From the NCBI GenBank assembly GCA_946811185.2, contig OX328101.1, positions 17,592,122 through 17,656,121 of the forward strand: a stretch of 64,000 nt of DNA, given 5' to 3'. Source of the DNA: Hippopus hippopus (Eukaryota; Mollusca; Bivalvia; Cardiida; Cardiidae). How positions within the stretch are numbered: the first letter of the stretch is position 1; every line of letters begins with the position of its first letter. Positions 23,007 to 33,715 of the stretch are shown here, in pieces. The notes beneath the pieces were generated by a model, which ran no database searches, had not been told where the DNA came from, and saw nothing but the letters and a program-made list of their open reading frames with translations. Both the position numbers and the translations under genes were made by a program.

Positions 23007-24956
23007 ATGGGTGTTGATTCCCATCCAAGTTCAGGAGACACCAGAGCATTATCATCAACTGCAATATCATCTGAGGAAAAAATAGATCCTGGTTTTATGT
23101 ATGCTGTTGAAAAACATGACCTTACCTTCTGGATAACAAAACACACCAGAAAAATTGAAAATGGTTTAGGAAACTTTAAAAACTTTGAACAAGAGTCAGA
23201 CCATGTAGATGATGTAGCTGTAGGTTTAGGTGGGAAGGGACACAATGAAAACATTGCTGACAGTTTTAATGGTGGTGCCATCCTTAACTCACAGCAGAAA
23301 GCTAGTTCAGATGCCAAAGAAAAAACCAACACTATGTATTTTTGCAGAACAGCGGAAACTCCACCAACAAACAAAACAAGTGAAAATACTCAACCATTTG
23401 TTGGTATGCAGGGATGTTCAATAATATCAGTAAATAAGGAAATAGAGTATGCAGATATCCCAGAGAGCAGATCAAAAACTCTGGCAGGAAAACAAGTACC
23501 GGTACATTATGATGGACTTGCTGTGATTCCAAAAGCATGTGAATCTCCTCTAGAAAATGTTAAGGGTATTATGAACATGGCGGTTGTAAAAAATGTGGGA
23601 GGTGATTCCTTTCCTGATTCAGGAATAGCTGTTGACAGTAGCTCACAAGAAAAAGGAGTGATATCATTGGCAGACAGTGTAATGAATTGGGAAACACCTC
23701 TCGCCAAACCTCCAACTAGAGTGTTAAAATTTCCCCCTTGCGACATTTGCAGTGGTAAAGCATCTGGACTGCATTATGGCTGCAATACATGTGAAGCCTG
23801 TAAGAACTTTTTTCGCAGGTATCTTCTGAGGAATCAAAGATATAAGTGCTCTAAAGACAACAACTGTGTGATTTCTAGTGGTAGAAAAAGTAACTGTTCT
23901 GAATGTAGACTAACTAAATGCCTTCGACTTGGAATGTCAAAAGACAAATCAAAAATGGGTCGGTATAGTTACTCACGTAGAACTGAAACAATTAGAAAAG
24001 TAAGAAAGTTGGAAGGCAAAGATGATCCGCAAAATGAAGCCTTTGATGTTTCAGGCTTAGATGATCATTTATTTTCACCCGATGAATCTCTTTCACAACC
24101 TCTTGGTGTATGTGTCTTTTTGAGTGATGAGGAAAATAAAATCATTGAAAACTTGATACCTTCTTTAGATGAGATTAAACCTTGGGGTGAAGCACTTGAT
24201 ACAAAGGAAGCCAGAGAAAAATGTTTACAGGAACACTATGAAAAATACATGCTGAAAGTGAACATGTTTGGAACACTCAATGATTTGCCTAAAGAGGACT
24301 ATCAAAGTCTTCTAAGGAATCATAGTATAGATTTAGATCAGCAGTTTGATTATCTGAAAAACTGTGTTAGTCACTGGGACAGAATAGTTGGACAGTATTG
24401 CAAATATACCAAAAAGATCCCTGGATTTGGTCAGTTGCCATATTCTGATCAAGAGTGTCTGTTAAGATCAACACATTTTGATTTTTTCATCCTACTTATG
24501 CATCAAGGATACAATGCCAATCTTCAGGTGTTTTTAGAAATTAATGGGATGCCATTTCACATCGATGAAAGTGCTGATAAGTTCTTCTCTCGGGCCTTTA
24601 TTGTGGGTGTTTGCAATCTATACAACCGTTTACAGAGAATGAACATTTCTAAAGAAGAAATGGTGTTATTGACAAGTATTGTGACCCTTAGCTGTGATAA
24701 CTGTGAAATTCAAAATGTCGGAGCTGTGAATAACAATCAAGAGTTTGTAACTAACATACTTGTTAAACTGCTAAAGTACAAGTATGGGCAGGTGGCAGGC
24801 ATTAAAAAGTTCTCAAAATATGTGGACTGCTTGCTGGAGATACGAAGCTTAAGGGTAATTTACTCCAAAGAGTACAGTGGGCTGTGCCAAGATAAATTAT
24901 TTCAAGGAGTGTTCAAGGAAGATTCCATTCCTTCTGGTGTATTGCTGGATGTTTAA
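23007..24956 (+). CDS. Nuclear receptor, orphan type (DBD + LBD), single coding exon
   Basis: A 649-aa ligand-regulated transcription factor of the nuclear receptor superfamily, expected to act in the nucleus. Residues 1-240 are a long low-complexity A/B region. The DNA-binding domain is at about 245-310: finger 1 uses C245, C248, C262 and C265, with P-box CEACKNFFRR (262-271). Finger 2 has the C-x5-C-x9-C-x2-C spacing and ends CRLTKCLRLGM. A basic extension follows (to about 330). Residues about 380-640 are a ligand-binding domain with the signature region YCKYTKKIPGFGQLPYSDQ then ECLLR. The start is firm: it has an A at -3, G at +4, and an in-frame TGA five codons upstream. The CDS has no intron, although a 3' splice site at 22967-22968 shows a spliced 5'UTR. 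Oddities: Asn where P-boxes normally have Gly/Ala/Ser after Lys, and LFQGVF (631-636) lacking the usual AF-2 glutamate. I cannot assign an orthologue; bivalves have lineage-specific receptor expansions (known), and this may be one (inference). Confidence 0.95.
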   Translation: MGVDSHPSSGDTRALSSTAISSEEKIDPGFMYAVEKHDLTFWITKHTRKIENGLGNFKNFEQESDHVDDVAVGLGGKGHNENIADSFNGGAILNSQQKASSDAKEKTNTMYFCRTAETPPTNKTSENTQPFVGMQGCSIISVNKEIEYADIPESRSKTLAGKQVPVHYDGLAVIPKACESPLENVKGIMNMAVVKNVGGDSFPDSGIAVDSSSQEKGVISLADSVMNWETPLAKPPTRVLKFPPCDICSGKASGLHYGCNTCEACKNFFRRYLLRNQRYKCSKDNNCVISSGRKSNCSECRLTKCLRLGMSKDKSKMGRYSYSRRTETIRKVRKLEGKDDPQNEAFDVSGLDDHLFSPDESLSQPLGVCVFLSDEENKIIENLIPSLDEIKPWGEALDTKEAREKCLQEHYEKYMLKVNMFGTLNDLPKEDYQSLLRNHSIDLDQQFDYLKNCVSHWDRIVGQYCKYTKKIPGFGQLPYSDQECLLRSTHFDFFILLMHQGYNANLQVFLEINGMPFHIDESADKFFSRAFIVGVCNLYNRLQRMNISKEEMVLLTSIVTLSCDNCEIQNVGAVNNNQEFVTNILVKLLKYKYGQVAGIKKFSKYVDCLLEIRSLRVIYSKEYSGLCQDKLFQGVFKEDSIPSGVLLDV

Positions 24957-25027
24957 CTTCTTACATTGAACATTTTCAGTAGATCAGCCATGGAATATTA
25001 CACAAATGAACACAAATGAACAAAGAT

Positions 25028-25224
25028 TTAACCCTTTACTGCACAATGCCAACTTTTAACAACCCTGGGAAAGAAGCTTTTTGAAAACATTTTTTCCTTT
25101 TCCCACAATGTTTTCTATCCTATCAAAGAAATATCACATCATTTGAGTCACAATGAAATTGTCAGCTGCAAATGCTTTCAATTTGGAGAGGTCTAAAATA
25201 TTTTGTTGTATGGTAAATGGTTAA
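25028..25224 (-). mobile_element. M1 MITE without hairpin, just 3' of the nuclear receptor CDS
   Basis: TTAA at both ends. The left stem and centre are deleted (GAAAACATTTTTTCC...CCCACAATGTTTTC), so no long hairpin can form. It lies 72 bp after the stop, probably in the 3'UTR. Confidence 0.85.
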
Positions 25225-26092
25225 AGAATGGAAAATACTGATTTTCAGCTGTATGGAAAACATTATTTGAAAGGGGCAATTTCTTGTTGCAAGCCTTTAA
25301 AGACAGATCCTATCATTTAGGCTACATTGAATTTGTTGTTTGCAAATGCTTTCAGCTTGGACAAGTCTGGAATTTTGTTTTATGTTGAATTGGTATTGGA
25401 AAATGTACAAAACTTAGAGTAACAATAGCTGCCAAAAGTAAAACAAATTGTGTTAAAATGCATTTAAACTTAAGTCATACCATTTAAAAGTAAAGAAATC
25501 ATTGTGTAGATGACATTCTGTCATATGATGGGTAAAAGTGTTAGTCGCTGGCAGAAAAATTAATTTCGAAACTAGGTTAAAAGTTGCCAGGTCACTCTAT
25601 CTTTTGTTTATTTTTTGCCTGATTTTGACATTCATTTTTTTTCTGACAGTGACCAACACTTGGACCAACCACAAAATAACAGATTGTCATCTTCAAAATA
25701 TTTTCCATATTTTTAAATGGTGTGATTTAAATTTAAATGCATCTTAACACCTGCATTGTGTTTCTGGCCACTATTGAGCCTTTAATACATGTCAAGCATG
25801 TACTAGTATACATGAGGTGCATACATACAACTACTGAAGTGCTCCTATAGTCCATAGGTAGGCAGAATTAACGGACATCACTGTAATGTTCAAATCTTGA
25901 CTTTCATTCCCCTTTTTATGATTGCTTTGAAAATGCATGTATTGCGTAATAGGAACAGTTACTTGTAACAAGCAATAATTAGCATTCCTTTTCCAATAAT
26001 ATTTTCCATTCTGTTAAAAAATTAATACTTTCCTACCAGTGCTTGTCTTTCATGTACATAGTTGAAATAGTTTTTAGTAAACTTAATCCTTT
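25225..26092. other. Probable 3' flank of the receptor gene
   Basis: 25255-25385 is an M1 long-arm remnant. I see no clear AATAAA close to the stop, so the transcript end is not fixed. No other gene is seen. Confidence 0.4.
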
Positions 26093-26140
26093 ACCAAACA
26101 ATCCCGTGTTTTAATGACGCTAAAATATTGGAATTTAACA

Positions 26141-26352
26141 CCATTTTAACAGCTTAGGTCATACCACGGTAGTCAGTCTACCTATGCATGTGTTCCGTGG
26201 CTTTCTCACACCAGTAGTGACAACGTTCTTTCCAAGCCACTGACTACTTTTCTCACATGCATCAGAAGTGAGAGGCAAAAAGTCACACGAAAGAAAGTTA
26301 ACCTCAGCTGGCTATTGAACCCGCAACCACCAGGTCATGAGTTAGGTACGCT
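26141..26352 (-). mobile_element. tRNA-derived SINE, reverse orientation
   Basis: On the minus strand it has a tRNA-like head with box B-like GGTTCAATAGCC and a body 'CTTTCTTTCGTGTG', 'CACTTCTGATGCATGTGAG', 'AGTAGTCAGTGGCTTGGAAA' shared with the SINE at 59379. Confidence 0.7.
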
Positions 26353-26475
26353 ACTTGCTGTATTGTGGGGCAACCCAGAAGAAGAAGGCTTTTAAAAACA
26401 TTTTGCAAGTAACCAGCATTTTGCCCTTTCTACAGTGTTTTTTACCGTTTCAAAGACAGGAGTCACTTTGTGGGG

Positions 26476-27491
26476 GGTCCGACGAATCACCGAAATACCA
26501 CCAAAACACCAAAATACCCCTATTTTTTTTTTAATTATTAAATTCAAATATCTGAAGTTGTGGTTTTTGATACGAATTGTTATCATATTGATGAAGGGGG
26601 GTTGTTTTAAACCTAGTGTCAAAATAACAACATGCCGTTTTGGCCCGACATACGTGAAGAATGTGCACCGGAACAGCCGTACTGTACTGTAAATGTCTAC
26701 CGAAATACCCGCTTTACGTAGTAAAATCGGTTGATTCAGGAACGCTACCTCCGTAATATCACTACAGTACCTTTTCAACAAGGTTGGTGTGTCTGATCTT
26801 TATCCATAAGTATCCTAGAAAAAAAAATAGTTTTTCATTTTTGTATTGGGAATATGAGATTAAATCATCGCCAAAATAAAAGCCGGCAGCCATTTTAAAT
26901 CCGTGGTTAACACGTTACCAAAGTAAATTGATAAGACAATTATAATTCCGCCTACTAATAATCGTATCACTTTAAACATAACAATGACAAACAAACACAT
27001 CAGACAAGTTTGATAATGTTAGCCGAACACCTTCAATTATGATCGCTTCACTTTAACAGAACAGAAGAGAATAGAACATGTAGAGATACGTGGGTGTTTC
27101 GACGGATCAGAGACCTACATCATGCAATGTCTGATTTGGGTCTATTTCTTTCGCAAATGAAGTGGATTAGTGCTCTCTTTTGTGTGTTTTTACCATTCAA
27201 AGAAATAATAAATATAAGTGATAATGTCATATTGATATAATTCTTTAATCTAGATTGGTGTACAGGTACAGGCCAGACACGCGAGTGTTTCGGTGATTGT
27301 TCTCCACACGAATAAAATGATAAATATTAATAAAATCATTCTTCCCAATAATGAGTAATACTTTGATTAAGTGTGCTTTCTGTTAAAAAAAAAAAAGAAA
27401 AATCCAGCATATATATCAGTTTTCTGAACCCAATAATAAAAAAATAGGGGTATTTCGGTGTTTCGGTGGTATTTCGGTGATTCGTCGGACC
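26476..27491. mobile_element. Non-autonomous TIR DNA transposon, 1016 bp
   Basis: Terminal inverted repeats of 54 bp start GGTCCGACGAATCACC and match at all but two sites, both CpG-type changes. The TIRs contain short internal repeats of ACCGAAAYACC. The interior is AT-rich with no transposase; open frames at 26435-26781 are mostly TIR. No clean target duplication was found, so the superfamily is unassigned. Confidence 0.8.
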
Positions 27492-27559
27492 GCTTTGAAA
27501 GTGGGTTTGGTTCAATCGGTCTAGTCTGAAAATGAAACTGATGTTTGGTAAAGGGTTAA

Positions 27560-28469
27560 GAGGGTTGTACAATGTGTGTGACAGTAAGCTTTGCCAATTT
27601 CTTGCCAGTGATACAATTGTATTCAAGACTTTAGTCACTTTTATGGAGAGTCAGCATTGTCACTAAATGTAGCTGTGATAGAGGAACAGGTTCTTGGTTG
27701 TACAAAATAAAAAGCAGAGGCTGTAATAAGTTGTGGTATTTACTGTAGATCTCTTCACTGAAGCCATTGCTGTGAATGATAGTGGTCAGACCTGTCTTGT
27801 TCAGACATTACTAATGAGTACCCAGTACCTCAATGTATGTTTCAGTGAAGAACTAAAGATATTAACCCTTTACAAGTGGCTTATGGAACAGAGCTACCAG
27901 CTTCAATAATATCCCTATGAAGTTAGCAGTTTCCCAAAGATCTATCTGATTGGTCAGATAGTAGTGAGGTAAACTGTACTTAAAAATTCTTCATGGGTCA
28001 ATTAATATCAGATGCTGACCAACTAGAGTGTTGTATTACTACAATCATAACAATTGGCGTTTGTTGAGAAGAAAATGCCTGTAATTCAGAATTGCAAATT
28101 ATAATCAAGTCTGAGCTTTTGTATATGTTTCAATATTTGGTTATTGATGCAAGTTTTTTTTGTTTTTCAAAAATATTGAACAAAACTTTTCTGTGAAAAG
28201 AGGCACTTTGAGGAACATCTTTATGGCAAAGGACAGTGTTGATCTTTGATTCCCCCATACAGTTACTACACCTACCTATAAATGAACTTGAGCTTCTATA
28301 AACATCTAGTTTTAACATAGGGGACTAAAATGTCTTATTGCATGCCAGCCTAACCACAGTGTTATAGATAAGGACTAAACCATCTCCAAGAAACTGACCA
28401 ATCAAATGAACTTGAAAGAAATACCTGACTTCACACCTAATAGCTCTGTCTCATCTACCACTTGCCCTT
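27560..28469. other. Unique non-coding stretch
   Basis: No gene or element recognised. Open frames are short and without domains. Confidence 0.4.
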
Positions 28470-28697
28470 CATCAAACAATCCAGTGGATTAGCAGCTCCA
28501 AAGAAGATGGCTATTGAAAACATAGAGGTACAGGAAAAAATATCTGTTACAAGCACTTCCTTCTTTTCCCAGAATTTTTTACCCTTCAAATACTGATCCC
28601 ATCGTTTGGGCTACACTTTTTTTAATTTTTGATTTGTCATCTGCAAATGCTTTAGATGTGGACTTGTTTAAAATTTCATTGTCTGATAAAGAGTTGT
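28470..28697 (-). mobile_element. M1 MITE, old copy
   Basis: The size is normal but the hairpin is badly mismatched. The long arm (GTCATCTGCAAATGCTTTAG) is clear. Confidence 0.6.
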
Positions 28698-29034
28698 TCT
28701 TTGAATTCTACATAATTCCCCACTTATCCCTCTGATGAGATTGTTCTAGTCAAGAAAAGTGTATTGAATGAGATTTAAACTTTTTTGTTGTATGTAAATC
28801 TCAGCCTAAGCTGTTTGATCTCACATGTAGATCTAAAATGTCTACCACTTTGCTTGATAGTCTAACCAAAGTACCTTGATATGTGTGTTTGTTTTTAGGA
28901 AGCGAAAATCTCCATGTCATTAATTCTGTGTGCTTATGGATAGTAATTAGGATGCAATTTTCAACACTATAAAGATTATGCCATGATTCAGATCTTCCAT
29001 CAAGTCAAATTTCAATGCTCCAAGCCAGGTTTTT

Positions 29035-29648
29035 AGCTCCACTGGCCGAAGGCCAGAGAGCTATTGTCATAGCGTCGTGTCCGTCGTGCGTGCGTGCGTG
29101 CGTCCGTTCGTTCGTCCGTGCGTGCGTCCGTAAACTTTTTCTTTAAAAAACTTCTCCTAAGAAACTATTGACTGGATTTTTACCAAATTTCACAGGAATG
29201 TTCCTTTGGTGGTCCTCTTTCAAATTCCTTCAAATAATTGTGTTCCATGAAGAATTCTGGTTGCCATGGCAACCAAAGTAAAAAACCTTTAAAAATCTTC
29301 TCCTCCCAAACCGCTATTTGGATAGCATTATTATTTTGCAGGAATGTTCCTTAGATACAGGTTCACAGAATTCCTTAAAAAAAAAAAGATCTGTCAAAAA
29401 ACATGGCTTTTATGGGAGACTCATTTTCCTTTTATGGTATAAAGTAAAATCTTTGAAAAATTTCTTCTCTAAAACTATTCATTGGATTTCATTGTTGTTT
29501 TGCAGGTAAGTTCCTATGGTGGTTGTCTACCAAATTGTTTCTTCAGTGAGCTAAAATGCAGGATTGAATGATAATTGTTAAAAACTTCCTTTCGCCATTA
29601 TAGAAATATCAGGCCTGTGGAGCGATACAGGCGCTCAAGCGCCTCTAG
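29035..29648 (+). mobile_element. HINE-like element C, complete (614 bp)
   Basis: The 5' end is TTTT|AGCTCCACTGGCCGAAGGCC with TGCG/TCCG/TTCG repeats. The 3' end is GCCTGTGGAGCG, palindrome AGGCGC-TCAA-GCGCCT (29629-29644), CTAG, TT. It is nearly identical to 37100-37698. Both contain a 63-codon frame that is repeat-derived. Confidence 0.8.
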
Positions 29649-29651
29649 TTA

Positions 29652-30060
29652 AGCTCCACTGTACAAAGACCAGCAAGCTTATGTCATGACCCTGTGTCTG
29701 CTGTGCGGCTGTCAGTATGTTAACTTTTATTTTTAAACATGTTCCTCTCTGAAAGTACCCATCCAGTTTTGATGAAACTTCACAGAAATGATCCTGCCAT
29801 GGCCCCTTCAGAGTGTCTTCCTAGAATTTGATTACAGTAAAAACAGTGGTTGCCAGTGCAACAAAACTGAAAAATATTGAAAATCTGTAAAAACCTTCTT
29901 GTCCAAAACCATAAGACCTATAGCTACCAAATTCAGCATGTAGCTTCATCTGGTAGATCTCTACCAATAATTGTGTACCAGTTATAGCCCTGGGGTCAAA
30001 ACTGGACCCACCCAAGTGGACAGGGATGCATCTAGAGGTTGGCAATTGTGGAGAAATGCT
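29652..30060 (+). mobile_element. HINE-like 5' fragment, directly after element C
   Basis: AGCTCCACTGTAC starts 3 bp after C's CTAG. The body matches the start of element B (12840-13130: 'GATGAAACTTCACAGAAATG', 'AGCCCTGGGGTCAAAA'). No 3' end. Confidence 0.6.
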
Positions 30061-30312
30061 TCCCATAATTTATAGAAACTTTGGGGCTATGAACCTAATT
30101 TGCGAGGATACATATCACAACCATTTAATGTGCTTTGAGGTTGTATATACTAATTCCATTTACAAAAAATGTATAAACTTTTTTTTTTTAGATTTATGTA
30201 TTCAATTAATTATTCTGTGTTCTTAGTTACACAGGTAGTTACGGAAATTTACTGCCTTATTGAGTGTGAGAGAGTAATGCACTTCATTTAGTAATTTCAA
30301 TGCTATAGTCTT

Positions 30313-32400
30313 GTTATCCCCCGCAAAAGGCAGAGGGATATAGTTTTAGTGTTGTCCGTCTGTCCTTCCTTCTGTCCGTCCATCTGTTCTTCCGTCCGTC
30401 TGTGTGTCTGTCCGGGAGATTATGTCCTTTACCATTGGACAGAATTTCGTGAAACTTTATATGTGTGTACAATAACCCATTCCGCCAATATACTCTTTTT
30501 AGCTCACCTGAGCACAACATGCTCAAGGGGAGCTTTTAGGATCACCCGGTGTCCGTCGTCCGTCATCCGTCGTGCGTCGTCAACAATTCTTTAAACATCA
30601 TCTCCTCCTAAACCGCTGGGCCAATTTGGACCAGACATGGCTGGAATGTTCCTTGGGAGGTCCTCTTTAAAAAAGTGTTCACAGAATTTGATTCCATCAA
30701 AAACTCTGGTTTCCATGGCAACCAAATGGAATTTTCTAAGAAATTCTTTAAAAATCTTCTCCTCTGAAACCGCTGGTCAGATTTTGAAATAATGTCACAG
30801 AAATGTTCCTTGGGTGACCCTTTTCGCAAATTGTTCGAGAAATTTTGATCCATCGAGAAACATGGCTCTGATGGTTGTGGGCTATTTACACTATATGGAC
30901 ATGAAGAAATTCTAAAAAAAATCTTCTTCTCTGAAACCGCTGGTCAGATTTTGAAATAATTTCACAGAAATGTTCCATGGGTGACTCTTTTCAAAAAATG
31001 TTCACAAAATTGTGATCTGTCAAGAAGCATGGCTCTGGTGGTGGGGGCTATTTGCACTATAGGGACATGAAGAAATTCTAAAAAAATCCTCTCTGGAACA
31101 GCTGGTCAGATTTTGAAATAATTTCACAGAAATGTTCCTAGGGTGACCCTTTTCAAAAAGTGTTATGGAAATTTTTATCCGTCGAAAAACAACAGCCAAT
31201 TGTTGGCACCTGCATGTGGTTCTCTTGTTCGACTTATGTTTTTAGTCACTATCGAGCATGTGCTCTTCTTCAAGAAATTGTTCTTGGGTGATCTGTCCAA
31301 AAATTTATTTTCAGAATTCTGATTCATCAAAATCATTGCTGTGGTGATGATTGTAGGGGTGGTGACAGATTTTGAAATGACTTTTACAGGTGACCTTTTC
31401 GAAATTGCTTGGCAAAATAATGATTTTGTTTCCAAAGTTTCAATACCTCAAAAAAAATTGGCTATGGTCCTCTCAAAAATTCAGGTGAGCGATCCAGGGC
31501 CATCTTGGCCCTCTTGTTTTTTTATTATTTGATGTAAAATGGCCGACTGGGAGTGATTTTAAGTTACACAGTCGAGTAAATTTTTGATGTTTTGAGTCTT
31601 ATCTTGAAAACTATTCAGAGTTTTTACATCAGACTTGTCACATCTATCAACCACCATTACAAAATGCAGGACAAAAAGTTTCATTCAGATTGACCATGCA
31701 GCACCACAGTTATATACCCTTGACTTCTTTTTTTAATACTGTGTCATGGAAAAAGGGGGCTTGATGTATATTTTCATTATGGACCAATATCTCTTTAACA
31801 ACAGAACAAAATGTTATGAAACTTCATTTTTATATTGTTTATCACATACCACAGACAACATTTATTTGTTTTTATTTCATGAAATACCACGTCATAAATA
31901 AATGTATAATTTCATCATGGACCAATGACAGTCTGTTTGTCCATCTTTCCAAGCAGATATCTTCTAAAATCCTAGACAAAAACTAATAGAATTTCATGCA
32001 TATGTTCCTTATGATGTCCGCCGATATTTATTTATTTTTTTGCTCTTTTGATATAATACACTGTCATAGAAAAAGGGGGCTTCATGTACGTTTCCATAAT
32101 GGATCAATATCTCTTTAACTCAAAATCCTTGACGAAAATTTATGAAAGTTCATACTTGTGTTCCTTATGATAATCAATCAATATCGTTATTTTAGCTTTT
32201 TTGATTAAATGTCATGTTGTGGAAAAAGGGGAATTGGTGTATTGTTCCATTATGGACAATATCTTTAACTACTGGACAAAATGTTATAAGACTTCATTTT
32301 TATTTATTCATATTTATATTGTTTATTACAAGCCACATACAATAATTATTTTGTCACCTTATTGCAAGAACTCAATATCTGCAAAATTGTAATTTATCAG
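30313..32400 (+). mobile_element. HINE-like element K2 (TTATCCCCCGC family), interrupted by element D
   Basis: The 5' part is 30313-30500 (TTATCCCCCGCAAAAGGC, 'AGGGATATAGTTTTAG', TCCG/TCTG run). After D, 31517 resumes with 'GACTGGGAGTGATTTTAAGT', as in K1. 31740-32340 has about four units of about 155 bp (GGAAAAAGGGGGCTT, 'ATGGACCAATATCTCTTTAA'). The end is not defined. Confidence 0.55.
30501..31516 (+). mobile_element. HINE-like element D, complete (AGCTCACCTGAGC family)
   Basis: The 5' end is TTTTT|AGCTCACCTGAGC with TCCG repeats. The 3' end is CAGGTGAGCG (31482-31491), palindrome GGGCC-ATCTT-GGCCC, CTTG, TTTT. It has three or four units with 'CTGAAACCGCTGGTCAGATT'. It sits inside K2. Confidence 0.75.
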
Positions 32401-32873
32401 GAGAGGCAAAAAACTGTTGTATTATTTCTGTATCAGTTGGATCTTGCCCATTTTTCCCTCTTGCTTAACTAAAACAACAACTAATTGATAGAAGACAAGT
32501 TCATTTGGAATATTTTTTTTATAAATAACATATTTGATAAAGACTTACTTATAACATTTTGCCACTGAAATTTTCCTAGTGCAAGAAATCCATAAATGCT
32601 CATATCATTTTTTAACGTTAGAGAAAGTTTGTGCAAAAAATCTGTAATTGCCATTAACGTATTACTTCACCAGAGAATATGCAGAATTGCCTTGAAATTT
32701 TCATAGGAAGAAAAGTTGTTCTTCTAAATGTATAAGACAGTAATAATATCTCTGTTGTTACTGAAGATATTTACTTAAAACTTGGATAAGTTGATAACTA
32801 TCAAAAGGAAAAACCATACAATAGAGGCAGGCAACCATCAAAGTATTTTTGACACAATTTTGCTCCCTTTTTA

Positions 32874-33119
32874 TTATCCCCGCCGCAGGCGGAGGGATAT
32901 AGTTTTAGCGTTGTCCATCATTCCGTGTGTCCGCCCAGGAGAATATCTCCAATACCTTTAGATGGAATTTTGTGAAACTTTATACATGTGTACAATAACC
33001 CATTCTGCCGATACACTTTTTTTTTTGATTCGATGAAAAATGGTTGACTGGGAGTGATTTTAAGTTACGAGGTCAAGTAAATTTTTCAGCAGGGGATACC
33101 ATTTCAACGAAATTGCTTG
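32874..33119 (+). mobile_element. HINE-like element K1, complete and short (246 bp)
   Basis: The 5' end is TTATCCCCGCCGCAGGCGG. The 3' end is GCAGGGGATA (33089-33098), palindrome ATTTC-AAC-GAAAT, then GCTTGTTT. It has the layout of the other families but different end sequences. Confidence 0.6.
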
Positions 33120-33371
33120 TTTGACTAGAATTTTCAAAAAGTTTGACATTTCATAAACTGTTATTGCTAGAAGTAATTACTTCAAACTTGGACAAGTTGT
33201 TAACTATCAAAAGGGGAACTCATACAACAAGAGCAGATAACCATCAAAGTATTTTCACACAGTTATGCCGCATTTTCATCTTACAGCTTTTACTGAGTAT
33301 CGAACAGCTGCAGCTGAGCATTGGCATCTACATGTGGTGCTCTTGTTTAAGCATCACAAGGGTTAAGACTG
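33120..33371. other. Repeat-like sequence before the TRIM
   Basis: It contains 'CATCTACATGTGGTGCTCTTG', close to 31200-31230, which suggests another 3' end of a HINE family. No gene. Confidence 0.35.
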
Positions 33372-33577
33372 TGTTATGAGAGACCACTTCTTCATGCATG
33401 GCTTCATCCCGATTTAAATACAATACCTAACAACTGCGTTAGGGAGAATTCTCTTTAGCTCAGTGGTATGGTGTTGGCCTTTCGTCCGGGCGTTTTAGGT
33501 TCGAAACCTGCCCAGTCCCTGTATTTCTGCCATGCATTTGTTCATTTGTTTCTTTGTTGCGGACCTTGTTTGTAAGA
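33372..33577 (+). repeat. 5' LTR of the TRIM, with tRNA-like box A and box B
   Basis: Box A-like TAGCTCAGTGG lies at 33456-33466 and a perfect box B GGTTCGAAACC at 33498-33508, spaced as in tRNA genes. This copy keeps the better Pol III promoter. It has an 8-bp expansion of a TTTG-rich run compared with the 3' LTR. Confidence 0.85.
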
Positions 33578-33595
33578 TGGGGGCTCGTTCAGGAT
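33578..33595 (+). other. Primer-binding site, proline-tRNA type
   Basis: TGGGGGCTCGTTCAGGAT starts at the first base after the 5' LTR. By recall it differs at two positions from the proline-tRNA primer-binding site used by gammaretrovirus-type LTR elements. Confidence 0.8.
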
Positions 33596-33704
33596 TGGCC
33601 ATTGAGCCACTAATCCCATTTGTTGTCCAAAAACGGACATTTGTTGTCTAAATAATAGACGTACTGCCTAATAAGGCTTTGAGTCATCAATAAATGATGA
33701 CTTT

Positions 33705-33715
33705 AAGAGGGGGTG
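33705..33715 (+). other. Polypurine tract of the TRIM
   Basis: AAGAGGGGG followed by TG ends at the base before the second TGTTA. This is the expected plus-strand primer position. Confidence 0.75.

Larger units (their letters stand above)
26093..27559 (-). mobile_element. M1 MITE broken by a SINE and a TIR element
   Basis: The pieces 26093-26140 (TTAATCCTTTACCAAACAAT), 26353-26475 (short arm, decayed hairpin, 'TTTCAAAGACAGGAGTCAC') and 27492-27559 (end of long arm, GGTAAAGGG-TTAA) read through in order once the two insertions are set aside. Confidence 0.7.

Noticed and set aside
22982..23746. Minus-strand frames of 68-130 codons opposite the receptor
   Set aside because: They are shadows of the receptor CDS in other frames.
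29318..29509. 63-codon frame found again almost identically at 37368-37559
   Set aside because: Conservation is due to the recent HINE copies, not coding constraint.
33446..33535. tRNA-like sequence, first taken as a SINE
   Set aside because: The same segment recurs 340 bp away within longer direct repeats bounded by a primer-binding site, polypurine tract and target duplication, so it is part of an LTR.
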